Of a DNA stretch of 8,573 nucleotides, positions 1 to 6,181 are shown piece after piece. The stretch comes from Bdellovibrionales bacterium (GTDB lineage: Bacteria; Bdellovibrionota; Bdellovibrionia; Bdellovibrionales; UBA1609): contig JAPOOY010000054.1 of assembly GCA_026713205.1 (NCBI GenBank), positions 1 through 8,573 of the forward strand, read 5' to 3'. Every line of letters starts with the position of its first letter. Within the stretch, counting starts at the first letter, position 1. The position numbers were made by a program, and so were the translations under genes. The notes beneath the pieces are model-generated. The model saw only the letters and a list, made by a program, of their open reading frames with translations. It had not been told where the DNA came from and ran no database searches.

Positions 1-180
1 GCTGTGGGCGCTTTGGGAGGCGCTTTGGGGCAAGGGCGGTTAGCCGCTGCCGCTATGGAAGGAATTGCCCGCAATCCACAGGCCGGAAAAACCATGTTTG
101 TTCCTTTTATGATTGGATTGGGGCTTATTGAATCTCTGGTTATCTACTGCTTAATTATTGCCATGAGGCTTTCCGGCTAA
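1..180 (+). CDS. atpE: F-type ATP synthase subunit c, C-terminal part (5' end outside window)
   Basis: This is the membrane c-ring subunit of F1Fo ATP synthase, which carries the coupling ion across the membrane. The 59 visible residues, read in frame from base 1 to TAA at 178-180, contain the end of helix 1 with GQG, the polar loop ARNPQAGK, and helix 2 with the ion-carrying Glu in LIESLVIY. The Glu (not Asp) and the ARNP loop exclude a gammaproteobacterial type. Gln in GQG, Glu-Ser, and Tyr five residues after the Glu are all present; these are positions that coordinate Na+ in Ilyobacter-type rings, although Leu stands where that ring has Thr. The gene is followed by about 200 non-coding bases and then ndk, so atpF is not downstream, which suggests an atpBE unit separate from the F1 genes. 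Confidence 0.95.
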   Translation, partial: AVGALGGALGQGRLAAAAMEGIARNPQAGKTMFVPFMIGLGLIESLVIYCLIIAMRLSG

Positions 181-387
181 GATATCAGTTTAACTGAACG
201 ACTGGAAAATACTCCGATCAGGTTTGAAATTTGAGGGTCAAAAAGTCTGGGAGGCTTCTTGGCAAGATGAAAGAAGGATGACTTTATGTAAGAGGCAAAA
301 CTTAAACCGGATCGGTATAAATTCTTTTTCCCGGACGGTTTCTAACGGAATAAAGTCCTGTCAGTTAATGATTTTGAAGAAAATGCT
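181..387. other. Intergenic region between atpE and ndk
   Basis: About 207 non-coding bases. I see no strong terminator after atpE. The clearest inverted pair is AAACCG (303-308) with CGGTTT downstream near 335-340, only 6 bp with a long loop. TATAAA at 316-321 could be a -10 box, but no -35 box lies at proper spacing. A 60-codon reading frame starting at 224 overlaps ndk and has no recognisable features, so I do not call it. Confidence 0.4.
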
Positions 388-804
388 ATGGAAACAACAC
401 TTGTGATTATTAAGCCCAATGTTATGAGTAAAAATCAGGCAGGGGCTGTTATCCAAAAATTTCAACAGGCGGGATTTAAGATATCCGGTTTGAAGCTGAT
501 GAAAATATCTTCCTCTCTTTGCGAAGAATTTTACGCAGAGCACAAGCAAAAACCTTTTTTTCCGGAATTGGCGACATTTATGACTTCTATTCCGGTGATT
601 GTATTAGCTCTGTCCGGAAATGGGGGAGTGGCTGCTGTTCGGGCTTTAATGGGACACACGGATCCAAAAAAAGCTCAGCCGGGGACCATTCGTTATGAGT
701 ATGGAGACAGTGTTGGGGAAAATGCGGTTCATGGAAGTGATTCCCTCAACAGCGCGCAGCGGGAGTTAAAGTTATTTTTTTCAGAAAAGGAACTTTTTAA
801 CTAA
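388..804 (+). CDS. ndk: Nucleoside diphosphate kinase
   Basis: Transfers the gamma phosphate from ATP to nucleoside diphosphates through a phosphohistidine, balancing NTP and dNTP pools in the cytoplasm. The 138-residue product matches the usual bacterial length. Visible signatures are the N-terminal TLVIIKP with Lys9, Tyr49, Arg85 in the kinase-fold helix, GHTDP with Thr91, GTIR with Arg102, and the active-site NAVHGSDS with the phosphorylated His115. Asn11 stands where many family members have Asp. The ATG at 388 gives the expected family N terminus; only a purine-rich GAAGAAAA precedes it, so ribosome binding looks moderate. It begins a same-strand series (ndk, TPR lipoprotein, rodZ) resembling the proteobacterial ndk-rlmN-pilF-rodZ neighbourhood, without rlmN. 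All catalytic residues I can place are intact. Confidence 0.97.
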   Translation: METTLVIIKPNVMSKNQAGAVIQKFQQAGFKISGLKLMKISSSLCEEFYAEHKQKPFFPELATFMTSIPVIVLALSGNGGVAAVRALMGHTDPKKAQPGTIRYEYGDSVGENAVHGSDSLNSAQRELKLFFSEKELFN

Positions 805-811
805 AGCGTGT

Positions 812-846
812 ATCCTCAAAGGATGTTTGTTTGGTCCTTATAAGGA
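812..846. promoter_or_regulatory. Two adjacent small palindromes downstream of ndk
   Basis: ATCCT-CAA-AGGAT (812-824) is followed by the perfect 12-bp palindrome TCCTTATAAGGA (835-846). Both share TCCT/AGGA arms and their centres are about 22 bp apart, roughly two helical turns. No T-tract follows, so a classical intrinsic terminator is unlikely. They could be protein-binding sites upstream of the lipoprotein gene or chance; function unknown. Confidence 0.3.
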
Positions 847-912
847 AGTTCAGTTTAGCGCGCAAAAGTTGTGAAATGCAGGTCTGAATTTTTTCCGCAG
901 TGGGTTTAGGAT

Positions 913-1680
913 TTGAAAAAAGTTATTATTCTTTTATTTTTTGGAGCGCTTTTTTCCTGTCAATTAGGGCAAAAAAGGAAAAAACAGGGGAACAATCATC
1001 TTATCTTAGGGGTTTCCTTATTAAAAAAGTGTGACAATCAAAGAGCCTTAACTCATCTCAGGCAAGCAGTTAAACTAAATAAGAAGGATCCTTTAGCTCA
1101 TCATACTCTTGCTGTGGCTTATTTTGCTCTGGAGGAATATGCCCTTTCTGAGAAAAGTTTAAAAAACGCTTTGAAATGGAATGATCAATTAACAGAATCT
1201 CGTGTCACTTTGGCTAAAGTTTATCTAAATCAGAAAAAAATTGGTAAAGCTTTGAAGGTGCTTTCTGTCGCGAAAAAAGATCTTACTTATCCCGGGTACT
1301 TTAAAATCTCAAATCTTCTCGGAGAAGCTTATTTTAAGAGAAAAGATTGGCTTCTGGCCAGAAAATGGTTTACAGAAGCCAGCCGTCAACCAAAAGGAAT
1401 GAATCAATGTTTTACTTATACCTACCTGGGCCAGGTGGAGTTTGAATTAAAAAACTATAAATCTTCAGTGGATTTTTTAAATAAAGCGGCTGCTTTTTGC
1501 CAGAAGCAGAAGAAGCACTGTAAGAAACAAAAATATCCTGAGCAATATTTTTTAGCGCGAAGTTATGTTAAACTCAATAAGAAATCTCGTTCAAAATACC
1601 ATTTGAAAATTTTTTTACAACGCACGGATAAAACAGATCCTCTTTTCGCCAAAGCAAAGGCGCTATTACAAACTCTTTAG
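913..1680 (+). CDS. TPR-repeat lipoprotein, PilF/PilW/Tgl-like
   Basis: Probably an outer-membrane lipoprotein that acts as a TPR scaffold; PilF and Tgl relatives help assemble the type IV pilus secretin. The 255-residue product starts with a basic n-region (KK), a hydrophobic stretch (residues 4-14) and a lipobox LFSC, placing the lipidated Cys at 16. Gln at +2 would not trigger Asp-type inner-membrane retention by the enterobacterial rule. About five to six TPR units follow from residue 28 to 240 (for example HLRQAVKLNKKDPLAHHTLA and LLGEAYFKRKDWLLARKW). TTG at 913 is the only start compatible with the signal peptide because an in-frame stop lies at 907-909. Length (PilF is about 250 residues) and position between ndk and rodZ both fit PilF. 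With no other pilus gene visible, the pilotin role is inferred and a generic TPR lipoprotein remains possible. Confidence 0.8.
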   Translation: MKKVIILLFFGALFSCQLGQKRKKQGNNHLILGVSLLKKCDNQRALTHLRQAVKLNKKDPLAHHTLAVAYFALEEYALSEKSLKNALKWNDQLTESRVTLAKVYLNQKKIGKALKVLSVAKKDLTYPGYFKISNLLGEAYFKRKDWLLARKWFTEASRQPKGMNQCFTYTYLGQVEFELKNYKSSVDFLNKAAAFCQKQKKHCKKQKYPEQYFLARSYVKLNKKSRSKYHLKIFLQRTDKTDPLFAKAKALLQTL

Positions 1681-1813
1681 AAAAAGGGTCTCGTTAAAAA
1701 AAAAGATTCCCGAAAAATCTGCGATCGGTATAGAAGTATTCTTTTCAGGACGAAAGCCAAGAAAGGTCATTAAGACTCTGCCCTCTTGGATATAAAGGAT
1801 GCTATGGTCAAAA

Positions 1814-1819
1814 AGAGGA
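1814..1819 (+). promoter_or_regulatory. Ribosome binding site of the rodZ-like gene
   Basis: AGAGGA lies 4 nt before the ATG at 1824 and supports that start. A TATAAA at 1791-1796 is a possible -10 box for this gene, without a convincing -35 box. Confidence 0.5.
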
Positions 1820-1823
1820 TCTC

Positions 1824-2552
1824 ATGCTTAAAGTAGGAGCGTATCTTCGGACACAAAGGGAACGAAAGGGCTTAAGTTATGAGCAAATTCATGAAATTAC
1901 CCGTATTAGTCCGGATGTTTTAAGAAAAATAGAGGAAGGCCGGTCTCTTTCCGCGCCTATATTTCTAAAAGGTTTCGTAAAAAATTACGCCCGGGCTTTA
2001 GGTCTTGATCCTATTCCTCTTTTAAAAGAGCTGGAAGAAGGTGAGGAGACACTTTCTGAATTTGAGGAAGAGGATTTAGAAGAGTATACTGAACAGCACA
2101 TTTCTCATTGGGAAAGACGGAAACGAAGCTATTTTTTTGTAATTTTTTGTCTTGCGCTTTTTATTGGAGCTTTAACTCTTTTTCCACATTTTTCAAAATT
2201 TAAAAGCCTTTCACAAAATTTAAAACCGGAAGACAATCAAATACTTTTACCGGAATCCTTGCCGGAAGAGGAAAAAAAAGAAGACGAATCCCCCGCTTTT
2301 TCTCTGCTGGACACCATTAAACGGGAGGAATTCAGTCAGGAACTGATGATAAACCCTTCAGAATCTTTGGATGTTTATTTTAAGGCCGATGGAGGATCCA
2401 TCATTGCCAAGTCTCTTTTTCCTGAGAATTGGTATGTCATTAAGGCTCTTGAAAAAATTTATTTGCGGGTTGATAAATCCGCTTTTTTCAACATAATTCA
2501 CAATGGAGAGTGGAAAGAAGCTTCCGCCCCTCTGGAACGAACTTTTGAATAA
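1824..2552 (+). CDS. rodZ: RodZ-like HTH membrane protein
   Basis: RodZ links the MreB cytoskeleton to the elongation machinery and helps set rod shape. The 242-residue product has the family layout: a cytoplasmic HTH domain (about 5-66, GAYLRTQRERKGLSYEQIHE, with ISPDVLRKIEEG as recognition region and FLKGFVKNYARALGLD following), an acidic linker (70-90), a basic pre-membrane patch WERRKR, one transmembrane segment (about 102-120), a Glu-rich periplasmic linker (about 134-157), and a C-terminal beta domain (about 180-235) with SLDVYFKADGG. The start has a good ribosome binding site. Location after the PilF-like gene matches the pilF-rodZ order known from Proteobacteria; ispG, often next, is replaced by an exonuclease gene. 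The C-terminal domain is somewhat short and divergent, so binding partners may differ from those in E. coli. Confidence 0.88.
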   Translation: MLKVGAYLRTQRERKGLSYEQIHEITRISPDVLRKIEEGRSLSAPIFLKGFVKNYARALGLDPIPLLKELEEGEETLSEFEEEDLEEYTEQHISHWERRKRSYFFVIFCLALFIGALTLFPHFSKFKSLSQNLKPEDNQILLPESLPEEEKKEDESPAFSLLDTIKREEFSQELMINPSESLDVYFKADGGSIIAKSLFPENWYVIKALEKIYLRVDKSAFFNIIHNGEWKEASAPLERTFE

Positions 2553-2593
2553 AAAGTTTGAAAAAAGATCAAAACTATTGAATCATTTAAAGA

Positions 2594-3187
2594 ATGAATT
2601 TTATAGGGTTTGATATTGAAACCACAGGGACCTTGAGCCATCAAGATCTCATAGTGGAAATAGCGGCTGTTCGGTTTCAGGGGGATCAGGTTCAGGAGAC
2701 CTATCAAAGTTTCATAGAAATAGAAAGCGCCATGCCGGCACAGGCTACAGCCATTAACGGTATTACAGATGATATGTTAAAAGGGCAGCCTTCCATTCAG
2801 GAGGTTTTAACGGATTTTGCCGCATTTTGTGGGAGTCATTTAATGGTGGCACACAATGCAATTTTTGATTTTCAGTTTATTTCCCGGGATATAAAAAAGA
2901 ATCAAACCCCCTCTCCCCGCGGGCTTGTTTTGGATACTTATACTTTGTCTAAAAAAGTTTTTCCTCAAATGGCAAATTATAAGCTGGCGACACTCTGTGA
3001 TTATTTGAAAATCAAGGGAGAAACTTTTCATCGGGCCAAAGCGGATGCGGTGGCTTGTGGACACTTATTTTTAAAGATTTTGAAACAGATTCCCGTAAAA
3101 AACCAGGGAGATATTATAGAATTTTCGGAGAGAAAACCTTTAAAATTTCCGCAGGAATTTCAGGAAGGACAGCTCTCCTTTTTCTGA
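2594..3187 (+). CDS. DnaQ-family DEDDh 3'-5' exonuclease
   Basis: A 197-residue 3'-5' exonuclease of the DNA polymerase III epsilon/PolC-exo type. All DEDDh catalytic residues are visible: Asp7 and Glu9 in FDIETTG, Asp92 in HNAIFDFQFI, and His146 plus Asp151 in HRAKADA. INGITDDM (55-61) is another family hallmark. It is a stand-alone exonuclease domain with a short tail (about 165-197), so it could be the replicative proofreader or a repair exonuclease; I cannot decide and give no symbol. The protein ends in QLSFF, close to the bacterial sliding-clamp binding consensus QL(S/D)LF. The ATG lies 41 nt after the rodZ-like stop and has only a weak purine-rich AAAGA before it, so it may be cotranscribed with that gene. 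Its stop is 6 bp from the convergent nadE stop. Confidence 0.93.
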   Translation: MNFIGFDIETTGTLSHQDLIVEIAAVRFQGDQVQETYQSFIEIESAMPAQATAINGITDDMLKGQPSIQEVLTDFAAFCGSHLMVAHNAIFDFQFISRDIKKNQTPSPRGLVLDTYTLSKKVFPQMANYKLATLCDYLKIKGETFHRAKADAVACGHLFLKILKQIPVKNQGDIIEFSERKPLKFPQEFQEGQLSFF

Positions 3188-3193
3188 TTTGTA

Positions 3194-4750
3194 TCAGTCT
3201 GTAAGAAATTTATGGGCTATGGGGAACTTCCATTCTTCACCAAAGGATGTTTCGCTGATTTTTAATAGAGGCGGAGCTTGTTTTCTTTTAAATTCGTTAG
3301 AAAAGATTTTATGGAAAATCTCTTTTTCTTTGGCAGAATGGGGGCTTTTTTTGTTAAGAAGTTTTTTTAAAATGGGATCAAGAATCTTATAGGGAGGGAG
3401 ATCATCTGAGTCTTTTTGTTTGGAGCTCAGTTCAGCGCTGGGAGCACGGAGAAGAAGTTGTTTTGGAAAAACGGGAAAAGTTTTATTAATAGATCTCGCC
3501 AGTTCATAGACTTCTGTTTTGTACAAATCTCCTATGGGGAGTAATCCCCCGCATAGATCTCCGTAAAGAGTACTGTAACCACAGGCTAATTCACTTTTAT
3601 TTCCTGTTCCAAGGAGCAGGCTTTTCGTTTCATTTCCAAAGGCTGTGAGAACGAGAGCGCGAATACGGGCTTGAAGATTTTGTTTTGTCACAGGATTTTC
3701 CGGAGACTTTTTTGAAAAAAGAGTTGTTAGCATCATCTTATAAATGGGGGAAATATTTTGTTCTTTTAGAGAAATGTTCAGAGTGGTTGCTATCTTTTCC
3801 GCCAGTTCCCGACTTAAGTTTGTTGTAAAGGGGCCTGGAAGAAAAAATCCAATGACATTTTTTGCGCCCAAGGCCTGAACAGCCAGATAACACACTACAG
3901 CAGAATCCATTCCCCCGCTTAATCCCAAATGCGCTTTCTCAAAACCGGTTTGTTTGCAAAAGTCCTGAAGACCTAAAATGAGAGCCTTTTCCCTTTGTTT
4001 TGGGAGTGAGGGAGGCGGAGAAATGGCCCTTTTTTTATTTTTGGAAAAAAGGGATACGATTTGAAAATCCGGTTCAAAAAAATGACATTGGGTTTTTAAA
4101 GTTCCTGTGGAGTTGAGAACAAAACTTCCGCCGTCAAAAATGAGCGATCCCTGGCCTCCCACTCGATTCACATATACAGCCGGACATTTATGCTTTTGGG
4201 TCAATTGTTTGACAGCATGAAATCGTTTTAGAGATTTATCTTCTGTATAAGGAGAGCTGTTTAAACAAAATAAAATATCTGACTTGGGGAATTGAGGATT
4301 ATGAAAGATATCCTCACAAATTAGGATTTGAATACGGTTTCCTTTCCACCGAAAAAAGTTTTTTTTCAAAGAGCCTTGATTAAAATATCTGGATTCCCGA
4401 AATACATCCGTATTAGATAAAAACTGTTTTTTAAAAAAAAGAGGTGGATTCCCTTTTCTTAAAAGCACAACTCCATTGAAAAGGTGTTGTTTTTCGGCAA
4501 AAAAACCACCAAGTAAAATATTTAAGCCAGGGGGAATTTGGTTTTGAATTTTCTTTATTTCCCGGTTCTGTTTTTTTAGAAAATCCGGATTTCTTATAAA
4601 GTCTGTTGGAGGGTAACCAAACAGGCCTCCTTCCGGAAATAGGATAAAATCCGCTTTTCCATCAGCATCTTTAATGAGTTGAATAATTTGCTTTCGGGTT
4701 TCTCTGAAATTTCCCAGAAAGCCTTTAATTTGAGCCAGTGCCACATTCAT
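3194..4750 (-). CDS. nadE: Glutamine-dependent NAD(+) synthetase
   Basis: Catalyses the last step of NAD synthesis, amidating deamido-NAD with ammonia channelled from glutamine at the cost of ATP. The 518-residue product has two domains. The N-terminal nitrilase-type glutaminase (about 1-235) shows the Glu40 (FPEGGLFGY), Lys108 (KKQFLSN) and Cys145 (LICEDIF) triad. The C-terminal synthetase (about 255-518) shows the ATP-pyrophosphatase loop SGGMDSA (278-284), LQARIR (359-364), GTGNKSELACGYSTLYGD (381-398), DLYKTEVYELAR and the PSAEL...LPPYKILD region. Length is a little below the roughly 540-560 usual for bacterial two-domain NadE. The ATG at 4750 is supported by GGAGGA 8 nt upstream. It is transcribed divergently from the thiB-like gene, with hairpin element E1 starting 46 bp upstream of its start codon. 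No key residue appears lost. Confidence 0.97.
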   Translation of the reverse strand: MNVALAQIKGFLGNFRETRKQIIQLIKDADGKADFILFPEGGLFGYPPTDFIRNPDFLKKQNREIKKIQNQIPPGLNILLGGFFAEKQHLFNGVVLLRKGNPPLFFKKQFLSNTDVFRESRYFNQGSLKKNFFRWKGNRIQILICEDIFHNPQFPKSDILFCLNSSPYTEDKSLKRFHAVKQLTQKHKCPAVYVNRVGGQGSLIFDGGSFVLNSTGTLKTQCHFFEPDFQIVSLFSKNKKRAISPPPSLPKQREKALILGLQDFCKQTGFEKAHLGLSGGMDSAVVCYLAVQALGAKNVIGFFLPGPFTTNLSRELAEKIATTLNISLKEQNISPIYKMMLTTLFSKKSPENPVTKQNLQARIRALVLTAFGNETKSLLLGTGNKSELACGYSTLYGDLCGGLLPIGDLYKTEVYELARSINKTFPVFPKQLLLRAPSAELSSKQKDSDDLPPYKILDPILKKLLNKKSPHSAKEKEIFHKIFSNEFKRKQAPPLLKISETSFGEEWKFPIAHKFLTD

Positions 4751-4758
4751 AGTTGGAT

Positions 4759-4764
4759 TCCTCC
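4759..4764 (-). promoter_or_regulatory. Ribosome binding site of nadE
   Basis: GGAGGA on the minus strand, 8 nt before the nadE ATG at 4750; one of the two strongest Shine-Dalgarno sequences in the window, and it fixes the start. Confidence 0.75.
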
Positions 4765-4796
4765 AGGTTATTAAAGGCTTCTATCAAATCAGAAAA

Positions 4797-4913
4797 CCCT
4801 TCATGGGAGGGCAGGACTTAAAAGCTCAGCCCTGTGCTTTGCCACAGAGTGACTTTCAGTCGCAACTGTGTCAAATTCAAATCCCCTTTTAAGCCTTGCC
4901 CTCCCATGAAGGG
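4797..4913 (-). repeat. Long hairpin element E1 (117 bp), copy 1 of a two-copy family
   Basis: The ends form a 28-bp inverted repeat: 4797-4824 (starts CCCTTCATGGGAGGGCA) pairs with 4886-4913, with 26 Watson-Crick pairs, one G-T and one A-C mismatch. The 61-nt interior contains a nested apical hairpin GTGACT-TTC-AGTCGC (4849-4863). Read on the minus strand, the core 4875-4833 matches E2 at 33 of 43 positions: TTTGACACAG, TGCGACT, loop, AGTCACT, TGTGGCAAA. It lies between divergent nadE and the thiB-like gene, so it is not a 3' terminator of either. I see no clear target duplication and no open reading frame. It could be a MITE-like element or a structured leader RNA. Confidence 0.85.
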
Positions 4914-5035
4914 GATCATACAGACATTCATTTTTGAAAACCTCAAAATTCAACCCGAATTGATGTGAAAACAGTTAAAATTTAATTTTTTCTTTATATC
5001 ATCCTTACCTCAAAAAGACCTTCAAATTCAATCCC
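4871..5035 (+). repeat. Three imperfect copies of TCAAATTCAA(n)CCC upstream of the thiB-like gene
   Basis: Copies at 4871-4885 (TCAAATTCAAATCCC), 4943-4956 (TCAAAATTCAACCC) and 5022-5035 (TCAAATTCAATCCC) are in direct orientation, 72 and 79 bp apart. The first lies inside E1. They may be binding sites for a regulator of the downstream gene, but low complexity makes chance possible. Confidence 0.4.
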
Positions 5036-5070
5036 AACCGTATAAGTCTGGAAACCCCAACTCAAACCTG

Positions 5071-5076
5071 TATAAC
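5071..5076 (+). promoter_or_regulatory. Possible -10 box of the thiB-like gene
   Basis: TATAAC matches five of six -10 positions and ends 7 nt before the ATG at 5084. No -35 box stands at standard spacing and there is no Shine-Dalgarno sequence before the ATG. If this box is used, the transcript would be nearly leaderless. A similar AACCGTATAA occurs at 5036-5045, 29 bp upstream of AACCTGTATAA at 5065-5075. Confidence 0.25.
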
Positions 5077-5083
5077 TGTATTT

Positions 5084-6109
5084 ATGCCTTATCATTTGAA
5101 ATCCGGTCTTAAGGTTTTTATTCTGATTTTTATCTTTGGGGTAACTATAGGAGTGTTTTTATGGGGTTCTTCCCCCTCTCCTCCCCTTTTCTCAAAACCG
5201 GCTTTGACGCTTTTAACATACTCCTCCTATGGGGGCGTATATGGACCGGCCCGAAAACTTAAAACAGAATTTGAAAAAAACTGTCAATGTGAGGTCCGGT
5301 TACTTCTTGCAGAGGATTCCACAAGGCTTGTTCAGCGGCTTCAATTGAAGATTCCTGTAGATTTAGTTATTGGCTTGGATCAAATCAGCCTGACTGTGGC
5401 AAAACAATTTAGCTGGAAAAAGCATCCTATTTCTCCGGAAACATTCATTTCCGAGGTGAGGGTTTTTCAATCCCCTTTTTTTCTGCCTGTGGATTGGTCA
5501 CCGATTGGATGGATTTATAAGGGCCCATCTTTAAAAAGAATAAAGAATTTTTCTGATATGTTATCCCTTCAGGAAACAATCTCTTTTCCTGAACCGGATA
5601 CCAGTACACTGGGATTACAGCTTTATTATTGGCTTTATGAAGAGGCTGGAGGGGATTTAATAACACTTAAAAAGCTTATTAAAAGTATAAAAAAAGCAGC
5701 CTATGGCCCCATGACTTCCTGGTCTTTGGCTTATGGACTTTTCCGGCGGGGCCGGGTTGGTATGAGTTTGTCTTATTTGACCTCCTTGGCTTATCATCAG
5801 TTGGAAGAGAAGGATTTTTCCTACAGGTTTGTTTATTTTGATAGAGGTCACCCCTGGCAGGTGGAATTTGCCGCTGTGCCGGCCACTTGCAGGCAATGTT
5901 CCCTGTCTTTGCGGTTTATGAAGTTTTTAATGACCCCCATCGCTCAGAAAATCATTAGAGACAATCATTTTATGCTTCCTGTTATTTCCGAAATGCAATC
6001 CGAAGGGTTTTCCCGATTGAAAATTCCAAAAAAAATCTCCTACGAGTCTTTGCCGGAGTTCCTGAAAAAGAAAGAAGAGCTTTTTAAAATTTGGAAACAG
6101 CAGAATTAG
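5084..6109 (+). CDS. ThiB/TbpA-like ABC transporter substrate-binding protein
   Basis: A periplasmic solute-binding protein of the thiamine-binding ThiB/TbpA group, feeding an ABC importer. The 341-residue product has an N-terminal hydrophobic segment (about 10-27) that is either an uncleaved anchor or an atypical signal peptide, as I see no lipobox and no clear AXA site. Family marks are ALTLLTYSSYGGVYGP (40-55), CQC (67-69), DLVIGLD (93-99), PDTSTLGLQLYYWL (171-184), TSWSLAYGLF (211-220), LSYLTSLAYHQLEE (229-242) and the WQVEFAA region near 258. These line up well with E. coli ThiB as I remember it, but the Asp of YDSF is Ser and the Trp of DWGPG is Tyr, so the ligand may not be thiamine. 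No permease or ATPase gene is adjacent. CRQC (269-272) is an unusual extra cysteine pair. Hairpin elements E1 and E2 flank the gene. Confidence 0.85.
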   Translation: MPYHLKSGLKVFILIFIFGVTIGVFLWGSSPSPPLFSKPALTLLTYSSYGGVYGPARKLKTEFEKNCQCEVRLLLAEDSTRLVQRLQLKIPVDLVIGLDQISLTVAKQFSWKKHPISPETFISEVRVFQSPFFLPVDWSPIGWIYKGPSLKRIKNFSDMLSLQETISFPEPDTSTLGLQLYYWLYEEAGGDLITLKKLIKSIKKAAYGPMTSWSLAYGLFRRGRVGMSLSYLTSLAYHQLEEKDFSYRFVYFDRGHPWQVEFAAVPATCRQCSLSLRFMKFLMTPIAQKIIRDNHFMLPVISEMQSEGFSRLKIPKKISYESLPEFLKKKEELFKIWKQQN

Positions 6110-6181
6110 CTCCCTGGAAAGGCGGATATTTTTATACTGATCGTGTTTGAAATTTTCAGGTTTTTATTTAAAAGACATAAG

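Noticed and set aside
224..406. 60-codon reading frame between atpE and ndk
   Set aside because: It runs into ndk, has no good ribosome site and its product has no recognisable features.
4914..5083. Thiamine pyrophosphate riboswitch before the thiB-like gene
   Set aside because: A faint resemblance (CAAACCTG) exists, but the conserved CUGAGA element and paired arms are missing.
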